Assembly: GCA_022497155.1 (NCBI GenBank)
Contig: MU385777.1
Coordinates: forward strand, 124,001 to 188,000
Reading direction: 5' to 3'
Origin: Whalleya microplaca
Lineage: Eukaryota > Ascomycota > Sordariomycetes > Xylariales > Xylariaceae
Length of the DNA stretch: 64,000 bases
The translations under genes were made by a program, and so were the position numbers. Below are positions 46,478 through 57,055 of this stretch, one piece after another. The notes beneath the pieces were generated by a model, which was not told where the DNA came from, searched no databases, and worked only from the letters and a program-made list of their open reading frames with translations. Numbering within the stretch: position 1 is the first letter of the stretch; every line of letters starts with the position of its first letter.

Positions 46478-46627
46478 TGTGGTGCACCCTGTGGTGCACC
46501 CTGTGGTGCACAATGTGGTGCACCCTGTGGTGCACAATGTGGTGCACAATGTGGTGCAACCTGTGGTGCACCCTGTGGTGCACAATGTGGTGCACAATAT
46601 GGTGCACAATATGGTGCACAATATGGT
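46478..46627. repeat. 12-bp minisatellite, about 12.5 units
   Basis: Units TGTGGTGCACCC or TGTGGTGCACAA follow each other without interruption from 46478; the last ones change to TATGGTGCACAA and the array ends TATGGT. The unit contains the palindrome GTGCAC. As the unit length is a multiple of three and no unit makes a stop, every one of the six frames is open through the array (CGAP, VVHP, WCTL on plus; GAPQ, VHHR, GCTT on minus). Confidence 0.95.
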
Positions 46628-48196
46628 TGGGAAAGGTTACCTTGGAAGGATGGGACGAGAGATAGGTGGAAAGAGAAGAAAAAAGGCTTCATCATTGTGG
46701 CAAGATGAAGTAGAGAGAGATCATGAAATGTCCCAAGCAATGGGCCAGTCAATTATGGAAGGAATGTAGAAACCATCAAAGGCCAGCTCCGGGTATAACC
46801 CACTGGGTGCACGCGGAAAGTATATGTCCCATCGTGCACAAGGAAAGAATATGTCCCAAGTTGGACAAGTTGGCAGTAAAGAAATGTTGTGAGTAGGAAT
46901 GGATAGAAGAGAACTCTCAGTGATGGGGCCTAGTGATATAGAAGGAACCAAATTTGTTATCATGGTCGAGGGACAACATGATACTCGCCCCCGACAATGG
47001 GAATATAAACAACAGCCTTACCGATCGCAGCCTTACATATAAACATGTCCCCAACCACTCACAGCATATGGTCTACTGCCCTAATGGTAGTAGCAGTGTC
47101 TTACCCAAGTACCCCTTTAAAACACTAATACCTAATTTGCTATATAGAAGAGTTACAACACACATATAGCTACATCCTATAATGTAGCCTCTTTGCTGGC
47201 CTCTTGAAGGTGAAAACATACAGTAATCTTCATGTAACTCTACCACACTAGGTAAAATTTGCCAGTGGAAGGTTGATCACTAAGGGTTCTCCTCCACAGA
47301 CCCTTTTGTCGCCTATTTAATGAATGATCCTGTTTCTAAAGAGTAGATCATTATTACAATCCATTTCCACAATACCCCGCTAGGGATTCAGTTCTACACT
47401 TGGGTCTATGATTATGAATTGTTCTTTCATAAAATATTACATATAATCAAGATCATTAACATCGTACATATGGACTACCTGAGTACCTACGCTACCACAA
47501 GGATGTAATGCTAGATTAAGAGTCCAAATTCCTTCTGTGCTACCGCCATTCTCGGCTCCTGTGTGGCATATACATTCGCATGCTATATCAGGTGGTTAGT
47601 TCCCATCGCATGACATGTCGTTATATAACCCAGGGTATCACTCTACATCTTCAAATTATAGATAATGTATCGTTGCGAAGCAAGTGTACGAGGTGGCAAA
47701 GAGACATAGTTATTACACAAGTATCTAGGTATAAGGCTTCTCTTTAGATAACCTTTTATCTATATAAAAAGACGAAGAATCCTAACATGGTACACGTACA
47801 AAGGACTACTCAGAACCAATGTGCTCTTCTTATATCCATAAACGTGGCTTTAGATAGATGTACTCCGACACTGAGAACTCTCGTAATGATACTTCCTTAA
47901 TTATAACCACTTCAACATTTATACCCTGCTCCAGCAGTTTCCAAAATTGCTGAGGTACTGCTTCCATATAATAGAGACCGACCTTTCGACGGAACTAATA
48001 GTAGCCAGAGTCTGGATCACCCTCTCCTATATACTTCAGCAACAGTCAGTATCATTATCTAGAGTAGCGCTCATACCAGATTCTATAGGTTTATTACTGC
48101 AATATAACCACAAATATTCATTTGTAGTATTGTCTCAAGAACGACACCGTGCTTTCTACACAGCAAATATGGCTGATACGCGACACACTCAAGGTA

Positions 48197-48240
48197 TTGG
48201 CCTGGTGGACTGGATCTGAAACCTCGCTGTCTTTTAACAG
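48197..48240. repeat. Short dispersed sequence, copy 1
   Basis: 44 bp starting TTGGCCTGGTGGACTGGATC and ending TTTTAACAG match 50242-50286 at about 37 of 45 positions. Its minus strand has a box-B-like GGTTTCAGATCC, so a tRNA-derived origin is possible. Confidence 0.45.
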
Positions 48241-49339
48241 AGACTAATGCGATATTTGTATTATATGGAGGAGGCAATCATATCCCGGAGTATACCTCCA
48301 GTAGCACTTTCCCTTGAACAGCGATGTATGGCACTCCCAGTGGGTTGACTGCTCAGAGCACTGTGAACGCAAGGGAAGCAAGGTACGACAAAGATTATTC
48401 TTTCATGTTTGACACCAGTTACAGCCATTGCTTTCATATTTGAGGGGTCTGGGGGGTATTCTCTGAGAAAGGAAGTTGCTCTTGATAGCCAATGACAAGA
48501 TGTGGCAGTATTAGTTCTTCGTGGCATCGAATACTGCAATCATAAGTACATACCATCAACCCAACGGTGGTGTAATCGAGTTATCATCACTAATCGTTCA
48601 TGATCATAAACTTAGCATGAAACTACCTAATTACCTTGAATAACAGGGTTTGGCTATCACTCGGCTTATCGCATACACAGCCAGTCGCTGCCATTACTAC
48701 ACAAGCCCGCAATGCTATAGTTTCATGTCCGGTAGAGCTTACTCATTTACGACCTGGTAGGAGCCTTTTGGCACTGAGAACAGATGGGCTACCGAAACGA
48801 CCAAATGAACCGCCAGTGCCTTGGGAAATTCACTTATCCCACTCTGTTGATGATGGCCAGTAGAGTAACCTGCTGCTTCAACTATTTTCTTGGGGGTTTT
48901 CCTGGCTGAGCGTATTCTCTGTTTAATGAGACTCTGCGGCAGCGAAGTCGATGTCGTTGTGTGGTATCTCTAAGTCGGAACGACTGTTCTTGGTTTGAAG
49001 CCACATACGCTATCGCTGGGTGGCCTGTTTAGTACAGTTGATATGATCATGCCTTCTGCAACTTGGTCTCGCTACAACACCATTGATTAGTCCACTTTCA
49101 CAATAGACGCAAGAATAAAAACCGGAGTGCAATCTCCTTGATTTAGGTCACCGGATGGACTAATACAGCACAGGGCATGATATCCTATCACTAGAAGCAT
49201 AGCCTCTCAACACTCTCAAGCCCTTTATGCCTCATTCTGCCGTTTCCCTCATATATCTCCACATCCCTCTCCATGCCCCTTTCCTCCTCCCTCCTCTCTT
49301 CCCGTCACAGGGACCCTCAGTCGACTAAAGCAACCCCAC

Positions 49340-49591
49340 TCAAGGCGTAGGCAGGAACACCGCGCCATGGCATGCAGCCTGACAAGTCCCGAACGCAGTA
49401 TTGCAGGCCACGACAGTCGCGGGCGCCGAGGCCCCCAGGGTTGCGCCCCAGGTGAAGCCCGCGGCAGTGTAGCAGGCCATGACGACGGCGGCGCACCCTG
49501 CTTGGCAGATGCCGTAGGCTGCGGGGCCAGCTAGTGCGGTTGGGACCGCGGCGAGGAGTGCGAGGCGTGTAAGAGTAGAGACGGGCTTCAT
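49340..49591 (-). CDS. Small secreted six-cysteine protein
   Basis: 83 aa from ATG 49591. The first 21 residues (MKPVSTLTRLALLAAVPTALA) are a clear signal peptide with an AxA cleavage site. The mature 62 residues begin GPAAYGICQAGC and carry six cysteines with mirror symmetry: C-x3-C-x6-C, 22 residues, C-x6-C-x3-C. The spacer (YTAAGFTWGATLGASAPATV) is small-residue rich and hydrophobic. I recall similar fungal proteins being labelled zygote-specific-like, but the function is unestablished. It is probably extracellular or in the wall, with three disulphides. No intron. The gene has its own long spacer on both sides and higher GC than its surroundings. Confidence 0.75.
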   Translation of the reverse strand: MKPVSTLTRLALLAAVPTALAGPAAYGICQAGCAAVVMACYTAAGFTWGATLGASAPATVVACNTAFGTCQAACHGAVFLPTP

Positions 49592-49931
49592 TATGAATAG
49601 ATGGGTGGCGGAATGTCTGGTGAGTGGTGTCTGTGATGGTCTGTGGTGGTACTTGTTGGTGCTCTGGTTAGAGTTGTGTGATTATGTGGTTTTACGAGCG
49701 GTGGTCTTTTCTGTGAAGAGAGATAGGATCGAGGGTTGAGTAGAGACAGCATACGAGTTGACGGGACGATATAGAAACTTGGTACGACTTATACCTCAGG
49801 CTTTTGCTGGCCATATATATTATTAATGTGTTTCACAGAGAATCATTTCCTTCTTTGAGGAAGCTTCTCTAAGATTCCTTGTCATACTAAGTTGTGGGCG
49901 ACCCTGATTCTTTGGGAAGCATGCCTTAAAC

Positions 49932-50088
49932 TGTTAAGATACGCCCTATAGTGCTGAGGGTAGTACGGGCCTACGTATGGACGACCGCCTATACATATAT
50001 ATATATAAAGGGCTCGGCCACCTTTCTATAGCTTCACCTTGCACTAATCAAGTCGCTATACTCCCCGTTACTTTGTCCCATATTGACA
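49932..50088. mobile_element. Solo LTR, family B copy 2
   Basis: 157 bp from TGTTAAGATACGCCC to CCCATATTGACA, same orientation as copy 1 at 42238-42395, with long identical runs (CTATAGCTTCACCTTGCACT, then AATCAAGTC). Flanks TAAAC and CAGAC agree at three of five positions, so a target duplication is at best eroded. Nothing resembling internal retrotransposon sequence follows. Confidence 0.8.
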
Positions 50089-50241
50089 CAGACCGCCACT
50101 AAGCAACGTCGATTCTTCCAGGACTTAAGCCTTTACATCTAGGTTGTTCTTCTATCGCAAAGATATTGCAACATAGGACTTCATATACACAAAGTGCTGC
50201 ATAAATGACGCCTGAGATCTCCTGCACCACGCCCCCCATAT

Positions 50242-50286
50242 TTGGCTCAGTGGACTGAATCTGAATCCTCGCGGTCTCTTTACCAG
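50242..50286. repeat. Short dispersed sequence, copy 2
   Basis: 45 bp starting TTGGCTCAGTGGACTGAATC and ending TTTACCAG; partner of 48197-48240. Similarity fades quickly outside this block. It also resembles the D-arm start of a tRNA (TGGCTCAGTGG), but no complete tRNA can be folded. Confidence 0.45.
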
Positions 50287-51622
50287 CGGGACATCCTTAT
50301 CACGGCCCGCTCATGGGTGTAACAGCCCTGATTTAACAGCCGTATACTACTAGCTCTTTCTACCACTTGGTTGCTGCTCGTCGCTTTGCCTTCTTGCGTG
50401 TTGACACCGATATCGAGGAAAGATCGACTTAAGGTCTTTAAACTGAACTCTCTTTTCTAGGTATTTGGAAAGTCGCGTAAGGAGCTTAGCGATCTATGCG
50501 AGATCGCACAGGAGGGCGTTTCGGTCCCCCCTCCCCAAGTGGTGTCGCTCCCCCACACTCTCTCTCTTGGGCCTACGGGCCATATTAGTGTATCGGCAAG
50601 CACTTGGTCCTGTGTCTTCCGAGTGCTCTGGCTGGTTCTGTTCCCTCCGGCTCTTCAAAACGACGCCGTTATTACTGACACCCTGACACCAACCTTTTTA
50701 TTACAGTCATTACTAGTATGTTCATTAGACAGGTTTGTCTAGTTTTCGAAGTTTTTTTGACGATGATGGTGGCGACCAGATGTGATACGTTGGGCACATG
50801 CACAAATCGAGCTAGAATAAAACATCTGAGTTGAGACGTCTTACACAGCCCTGTACAGATACATTTTTAAGTGAGAAGCAGATGTATATTCGAGTAATTA
50901 TAATCCGAGGGAGTCGTGATCTATTAGTGAACTTTTGTCTAGACCCCTCTTTGTTACATACGCTCTCCCACTAGTACGAACTCAATATCTTGTCGTATGC
51001 TGCTACCTATCATTGGCGCCCCTTCCTTCTCTATGGTCATTGGGACTAGATGTAAATGCCGTTCAATCGAGCGCTTTTGATAAAGTGTGTTCTTCTTTTG
51101 TCCGTTCAGAAGGAATCTCTTACTCGAAGGGGGAAGGGGACAGGGGCACACGAAGCCAAACCGTCTATATAAACTGCTCTTCATCCGATCGATCGATCGA
51201 TCTCCCTGGTTGCATAGATTACAACGACCAAATCATCCAACTTCTATATCTTCAATCAGTCCTCCAACTTTGGAACCCTGGAATTGCATATTACCTATAC
51301 ATCACTTCAACCCTGAGACCTTTATCTATCATGCCACAAAGTGTTCTGGCCTATACTACAGATCCAAATCAGCGCTATACGGAGTACTTCACCAACCAGT
51401 TTCATAATAAGGATAGTCACTCGCATCACTTCGAAGGTGGAGAAGAATGAGGTTCCTTGCTCAGACACAGTGACGGGAACCGAATCCAGCAGGCCCTCAC
51501 CCGGGCATAACCCACTCACCACCCGAACAACACTCGTATGACGCGACTAGGAGGGCCCTTTTGAAGGGCCGTGAAGATATGCTATCCCTAGCGGCTGCTC
51601 AGCTTGCTTACAGGTCCAGGAC

Positions 51623-51940
51623 ATGCGACTGAAGGACAAATTGCGCTCCCTTCGGGTCGAGCAAGCGAAGAATGTAGAGCAAATCATCAAGATAAACAGG
51701 AGACAGAAAACCCCAAAAGAGAACCAGCCGCCAATGGATGACATCCGCGAGCTGAAACAGCTGATCCTCTGGCGGCTGGAAGTGCTGAAGATTCGCATTC
51801 GCGAGCTGGAGAGGGAGAAGAACGGCTTGGAGTTTGTGAGGGCTGCATTGTATCCGGCGGCTGGCGTGGACACGGCGTGGGTTTCTCCAGTGAGGAATAG
51901 ATCGGCCTTGAGTTGGATCGTGCATTGGCTGATTGGGTAA
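51623..51940 (+). CDS. Hypothetical coiled-coil protein, last exon
   Basis: 105-codon frame starting at ATG 51623 (MRLKDKLRSLRVEQAKNVEQ), highly charged and heptad-like through about residue 70 (LKQLILWRLEVLKIRIRELE), then a short globular end (SALSWIVHWLIG). CTTACAG directly before GTCCAGGACATG makes a good acceptor, so an upstream exon is likely; one candidate frame ends at a GTATGA donor near 51536, but its start is not clear. No known domain. It may be a real short protein or the end of a larger lineage-specific gene. Confidence 0.35.
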   Translation: MRLKDKLRSLRVEQAKNVEQIIKINRRQKTPKENQPPMDDIRELKQLILWRLEVLKIRIRELEREKNGLEFVRAALYPAAGVDTAWVSPVRNRSALSWIVHWLIG

Positions 51941-52110
51941 TAATCCTAGATCAGCGTTCCCGAGAACTTAATGAATTGACTTGACTTGACTCGAATTCTG
52001 TAAATATAACTGATATAGAAATATCAGATCGAGCTTCTTGGGCTGGTTATATTTTCCTGTTAGACTCTAGGTATAGAACTCCACCAACGCCGTGCAATAC
52101 AAATTGGAAT

Positions 52111-53029
52111 CTAGAAAGCAATCCGTCTTTTTCGTCCCGTGTACTTCGATGTCGCCTTGACAACTTTGCCCTTCCGCTCCATCTGTTCCTTCTTCTTGAT
52201 GATCCACGCCTTGGTGCCCTTCTTGATCTCGCCTTTTCCGGTCTGGGCCCGCCGTCTCGCGTCCATCACATCGACATTCTCCATGCCCTTCACAACCCCC
52301 GTGATATCACCGCCACCTGCATCAACCGCACCCCCTCCCACCGTGAGCACCAAGTACACCTTGACGTTCTTGGTCTCGGGGTCATCCTCCAGCAGGCCGG
52401 CGCCAAACCCCGCCTTCACCGCCGCACTCGTGATCATCTTCTTCTGCTCGTCGTTCTTGGGGTAGAACTGGCAGACGGCCCTGCCGCCACGCTTCAGACT
52501 GGCATACAGGCCGTTGAAAAACCGCGACAACCGCCCCGCGGGCGACACGTCGCTGCTCTCAGCGTTGCACAGCCACTGTATGGCGCTGATGCTGATGGCG
52601 GCGTCGAAGGAGCCCGCGCGGAAGGGCACGCCCTGCCCGATGTCGGCGAGCATCAGGTCGCCCTCGACGTCGCGCTGCAGGGCGACGTCCAGCATCGAGG
52701 CAGCCACGTCCATGCCGACCCAGGCGTGCGGCCCCCCCTCGTCGGGCGGGATCGAGGACAGGATCTCGCCGGAGAGCCCGCTGCCGCAGCCGACGTCGAG
52801 GATGAGCGAGGGCGAGGAGAGGTCCAGCAGCTCGAGGGCCCGGTGCGTCATCGAGGCCTGGATGTTTTGGATCCGGGACGACGTCGTGTATTTGCGCGCC
52901 TCGCTGTCATTGTAGTGGACGTCGGCGGACCTGGGTTGGGAAGCCGGGTCAGCGTCATGACGATAGTTGGTAGGTATTTGGTGGGGTGGTAGAGGGGTTT
53001 AGTTACAGTGTGTCCTCCGGCCGTGACAT
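52111..53029 (-). CDS. bud23: 18S rRNA (guanine-N7)-methyltransferase Bud23
   Basis: Two exons (53029-53007 and 52930-52111, 76-nt intron) splice to 280 aa. SAM-dependent methyltransferase that makes m7G in 18S rRNA during small-subunit biogenesis, working with Trm112. The N-terminus MSRPEDTLSADVHYNDSEAR with SRIQNIQASMTHRALELL is the family start. Motif I is LILDVGCGSGLSGEIL, then WVGMDVAASMLDVA, LMLADIGQGVPF and SISAIQWLC (the conserved catalytic-domain block). The C-terminus (GTKAWIIKKKEQMERKGKVV, then SKYTGRKRRIAF) is the basic Bud23/WBSCR22 C-terminal domain, here complete. Intact. The adjacent plus-strand gene (Svp26) is about 540 bp away and divergent, so they share the intervening promoter region. 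Confidence 0.93.
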
Positions 53030-53570
53030 GTTGAGGAATCCGATGTATGAAGTTCAGGAACCCTGGAAATATTACACGATTGGTGGCTTGCTACTAGGAC
53101 GAGACTTAATTGAGTATCAATAAATGTGGTGGTGTTGACCGATATTAAATCGAAATGGCCAATTGCTTGCTTGTGATGCGCCGCCTGTGAACTTTTCTGT
53201 GGGGACTTGTCCTTATCCTTATCCTTATCCTTATCCTTATCTATTTATCAGCTTATCGCCTTATCCGTTCCAAGTTCCAATCCATTGGAATTCTACGGGC
53301 TGGCGGGGAATCTTCGGCACGGCACGGTCGATCAGTTAATCCAATGCCCGGGGGCCGTCTGTTTCCGCTCTTCAAAGAAGGCCACGCTTCCATTTCCGTT
53401 GTTTGCGGCGACGCGTTGCTACATGTTGTTGGTTGCGTCGTACATAACGAGATATTCTCTCTTCAAAGGCGATTTCCGCTCACAATCACTCCCCCCACTA
53501 ATTCACCTTCCCTTTTACTTCTCTTCTCTCTACGTACGATGATGAGATCGACATAGGTGCGAATGCGAAC
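53030..53570. other. Divergent promoter region with CCTTAT repeat
   Basis: Spacer between bud23 (minus) and svp26 (plus). It contains five perfect CCTTAT units at 53211-53240. No gene. Confidence 0.55.
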
Positions 53571-54387
53571 ATGTGGATTTTACCTCTAGTCGGGTATCTC
53601 GGCTCCGTCGTGGGCTTTTGCTTCCTGACGCTGGCCATAGGTACGTCGTTTTATTTCTATTAGACCGTTGCTACTAGACCGAGTGTTGAAAAGGGTCTAG
53701 TTGGATAAATCTAGCTTACTAACAATAAACTTCTTATAGCGTCCGGTCTATACTACCTCTCCGAGCTCGTCGAAGAACATACTGTCATCGCGAAGCGCCT
53801 CCTTACCAAACTGATCTACTCCGTCATTGGTCTGCAGCTCATACTCTGCATTGTCGATGGCTTTCCTTTCATCCTTACGACGTTGGGCGTCGGGTCGCAC
53901 ATTGTATACCTGGGCAATATGCGACGCTTCCCATTCGTCAAGTTGACCGACCCCTTATTTGTCTCTTCTTGTGGTAAGTCCAGCCGGACTGTTATTTCGG
54001 GTGAAACATAAAATATTCATGGATGCTTATAATGCGGCAGTGCTTGTGCTAGTCAATCACTACTTCTGGTTTCAGTATTTCTCCGAGGCGCAGCAACGGT
54101 CTTACTCTCGCATGACCTCCGTATACGACCAGGCAGACGTTCCAAGCTTCACTGAGATTGCCTCCTATTTTGGATTGTGTGTATGGCTGATTCCTTTCGC
54201 GCTATTCGTCAGTCTGTCCGCTAGCGACAATGTGCTGCCTACCATTGGCAGTGAACAGCCGTCCGGCGATGTTGATGGAAAGAGCAGACGACAGGGTATG
54301 GTGAAAGTAATTGTCGATTATGTGCTCTCAGCCATTGGGCAGGTCACCCGGTTAGCAGGTATTAAGAAACCAGAAGACAGTTTCTGA
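53571..54387 (+). CDS. svp26: ER/Golgi membrane protein Svp26 (Erv26/TEX261 family)
   Basis: Three exons (53571-53640, 53740-53973, 54041-54387) splice to 216 aa. Svp26 acts as a cargo adaptor and retention factor in the early Golgi and on COPII vesicles, needed for export of some mannosyltransferases. Four hydrophobic segments are seen: MWILPLVGYLGSVVGFCFLT, LIYSVIGLQLILCIVDGF, CVLVLVNHYFWFQYF and IASYFGLCVWLIPFALFVSL. Family blocks include ASGLYYLSELVEEHTVIAKR, NMRRFPFVKLTDPLF and SFTEIASYFGLCVW. The C-terminal tail is cytosolic and polar. No lesion. Confidence 0.9.
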
Positions 54388-57055
54388 GTTTCGTGGCATC
54401 ACCGCTTAATAAAGAAATTATCTATAATTGGTGCTTATCACTTATGCGCTGTGTCTTGCTTGGTTTGTAAGTGACTCATGGATACTTACTTTGACTAGCG
54501 ATTACTGACATAGTAAGGTGTACTAACCCCTAGATTCAGATTCATCGACAAGAATTCCAAGACTCTCCCACCGAGAACCTAGGCCAGTGCTATCTTATTG
54601 CTGGGCTTCGAAAATATGCAGTTACCTTGTAAGTGAATTATCTCATGCCAGTACATACTTCCTCTTTTATGATGACACAACCAATAAAATGCTAGATTGT
54701 ATTTGAGTCTCTTGACGTTGATGCGAACTATTGGGTTTTTCCTGAACATGATGTTTCAATGCACTTAAGCACTTGCCAAATGGTGATTGACTACTAACAT
54801 CAACATACAGATACACGTAATCAAGAGAGCACCAGAAAACATTGCCAGTGATCATTCAAAGGTCGAGGTTGTTTCGGTTGCTGTTACCTGATGTCGTTGG
54901 GCCCAATACGCCGTGAGTATATTGTGTAAGGAACACTCAGAGGCGGTTATGGCTGGCATACATTTGCCTGGTGGTGGACCTGCTCCATGTGCCGGCCATC
55001 AGTTGCTGTGGCCGTAACTAAAGCGGCTAGTTTGTGCCTGACGAAGAACCATGGAGCGGTGATACAGACCGCGAATATGGCCGGCGGTAGTAGAGCATAC
55101 CCCATTGTTCAAATTGCCAGATACTCTAGGCAGCAGCATAACGAGCGGGTATACAGATTAGATATCCGAATCCAGATGGCTCAGCCATCACACCGCGAAC
55201 AGCGCATACTATTATCACCGAACTTACAATGTGACTTAATCATGTAACGATGCTAGCCCGTGGCACTGGCATGAGACTTAGGTTAACCTTTCAAGTCCAC
55301 CTAATAACCGACTGGACTACTCCTCGGGCGGTTCAGAAGCTGTGGCCAACCAAAAGTGAGCCTGAACAAGATGTATAGACAATCCATTAGCGGTTTTACT
55401 ACTAGTATGTGGAGGAATCTGGTTTCTTTAAAGGAATAACTGCGAAACAAAAATGTTATACAATGAGAGCCATGAAGGTTACCCCCTGAAATCATATTCA
55501 ATTCGGCGGTGGGGAGACAGCGGAAAGAGTCCGCTACAAGGCAATGTTACAGCACAAATATTTTAAGGCTACAATTCTGGGGAAAATTACACTACTAGAA
55601 GATCGTCTCAGGGTATCTCGACAACCGCATAGGTCCACTACAAGGGGCCACGAACTAACATTACATCCAGGGTAGACCCGTACGATCGGTCGCAAAGCAC
55701 GGGCGATGATACGGCTTACAGACGTAACTAGCGATAGCAAAGCAACCTTATCATGAAGCATCGCCTTCGACCCCAGCTAACTTTAACTTATAATCAAAAC
55801 CCTCGCGATGATCCTGATCCTGGGCTTTCTTCAGAATTCTAGGATATTTTAACTGGCCTTGTTCATATGGAAACATTCCATTGTAGTGGGCGTTTACCAT
55901 TGTATTGCTCCACCGCAGAAGTAAACGTTATTTCAGGGGGCGGACATATATGTATGCTGTAGATCTTATACTATACTATGTATAATAAATATCATATCGT
56001 TACATCGAGCGCCTTCGCCATATCAACCTGCTATAATTTGACACTGAAGCAAGTATTGACCAATAAGATTCATGTTTATACTGTAGCCTACAACCCCTGC
56101 AAGTCCTATAAATGAATATTGGCCGACATAATAGCTATCGAAAAGGAGATGCAGACGGAACCTGCCATAGGTAGATAGTATGTGTCTATACTAGCTAGTT
56201 TACTTGGCCTAATAACTGACTAGAAACAGAAACCATCATGCTTCGTAAACTATTTTCTTCCGAACTTCACAAACGAAGAGAAATTAGGAGACATAGCCTA
56301 AACTACTGTTTACAGGTGGCGCACAACACGCTAGAAATACTTTTGGTGTTGCTCAAATGATGATGTAGGATGAGGCTGAGCCCATCATAATCCTTCAGGT
56401 TTAGGGCTTCAGCCAAGGATCGTCACAGAATGCCCAGGAGATGTGCGATAAAACATGTGGCAGTGCATGCTTGGCTATAACTTTCGAATGTCACAGTAAG
56501 CAAAAAATAGCGAGGGTTTACCTGTTGTTTTATTCTACGTTCTCTGCACGTGCAGACGTGCAATTGTGAGATCCCCAGGAACGCCGATCTTGGTTGGATA
56601 CGATCTGGATTGGCTAGGTAGATGCCGGTTAGATAGAACCCCAGGAATTCTGTTGCCTAAAGGCCTAGAGCCCTCATACGAAGGTGCTTCTGATTCGAGT
56701 TTCCAGTTGCTTCATCCTTGTTGCCCTTCCCGTAGGCGGACGGGAAATTAGACTGGGGATGTATGTGCCCATCCATCTGTTCGGAACATGCCATTTACGG
56801 TGTGTATTCTCGATATAGAATCTTGACTATATACATGTGAGAAATACAGTTTCATTAGGCCCCCATGGGGCTGTGTTTACTATCACATTGCAAAGTCATT
56901 GTTTCTCATCCGCATATTTCATTTACTAAGTCCATCGCTCTGCACTGAGTCAATCGAACATCAGTAAAAGTGAACAACTAATGATCAGTCATTCCATACT
57001 TCTTTTCGCGCCATATCATTGATGTAAGTATTGGCAAGTTGTAAACCACCCTTCA
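54388..57055. other. Gene-poor spacer with possible retroelement fossil
   Basis: AT-rich DNA, broken frames. The only suggestive trace is the RNase H-like remnant at 56566-56751. The last about 200 bp are the ABC transporter gene's promoter. Confidence 0.45.
56566..56751 (+). pseudogene. Possible copia-type RNase H fossil
   Basis: The frame reads ILVGYDLDWLGRCRLDRTPG then ILLPKG. Copia-type integrase/RT proteins carry a DxDWxG...TSGY motif at the start of RNase H; here D-L-D-W-L-G and a downstream D-R-T-P-G-I fit with the right spacing. No other pol motif was found in the flanks, so this is weak evidence for a decayed retroelement. Confidence 0.2.

Larger units (their letters stand above)
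45652..49339. other. Intergenic region with minisatellite (about 3.7 kb)
   Basis: Holds the 12-bp minisatellite at 46478-46627, an imperfect 24-27-bp tandem duplication (GTGCACGCGGAAAGTATATG and GTGCACAAGGAAAGAATATG, about 46807-46855) and the short shared sequence at 48197-48240. No gene is supported; several open frames exist only because of the repeats. Confidence 0.5.
49592..51622. other. Intergenic region with solo LTR and simple repeats
   Basis: Promoter of the secreted protein gene, then LTR family B copy 2 (49932-50088), a short dispersed sequence (50242-50286) and a GATC run (GATCGATCGATCGATC, about 51188-51203). Open frames in 50935-51541 may include upstream exons of the small gene ending at 51940, but no splice model was convincing. 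Confidence 0.45.

Noticed and set aside
46343..46769. Cys-Gly-Ala or Val-His repeat proteins over the minisatellite
   Set aside because: Open frames exist in every frame because of the 12-bp unit, so openness is no evidence of coding; no conserved start or flanking domain.
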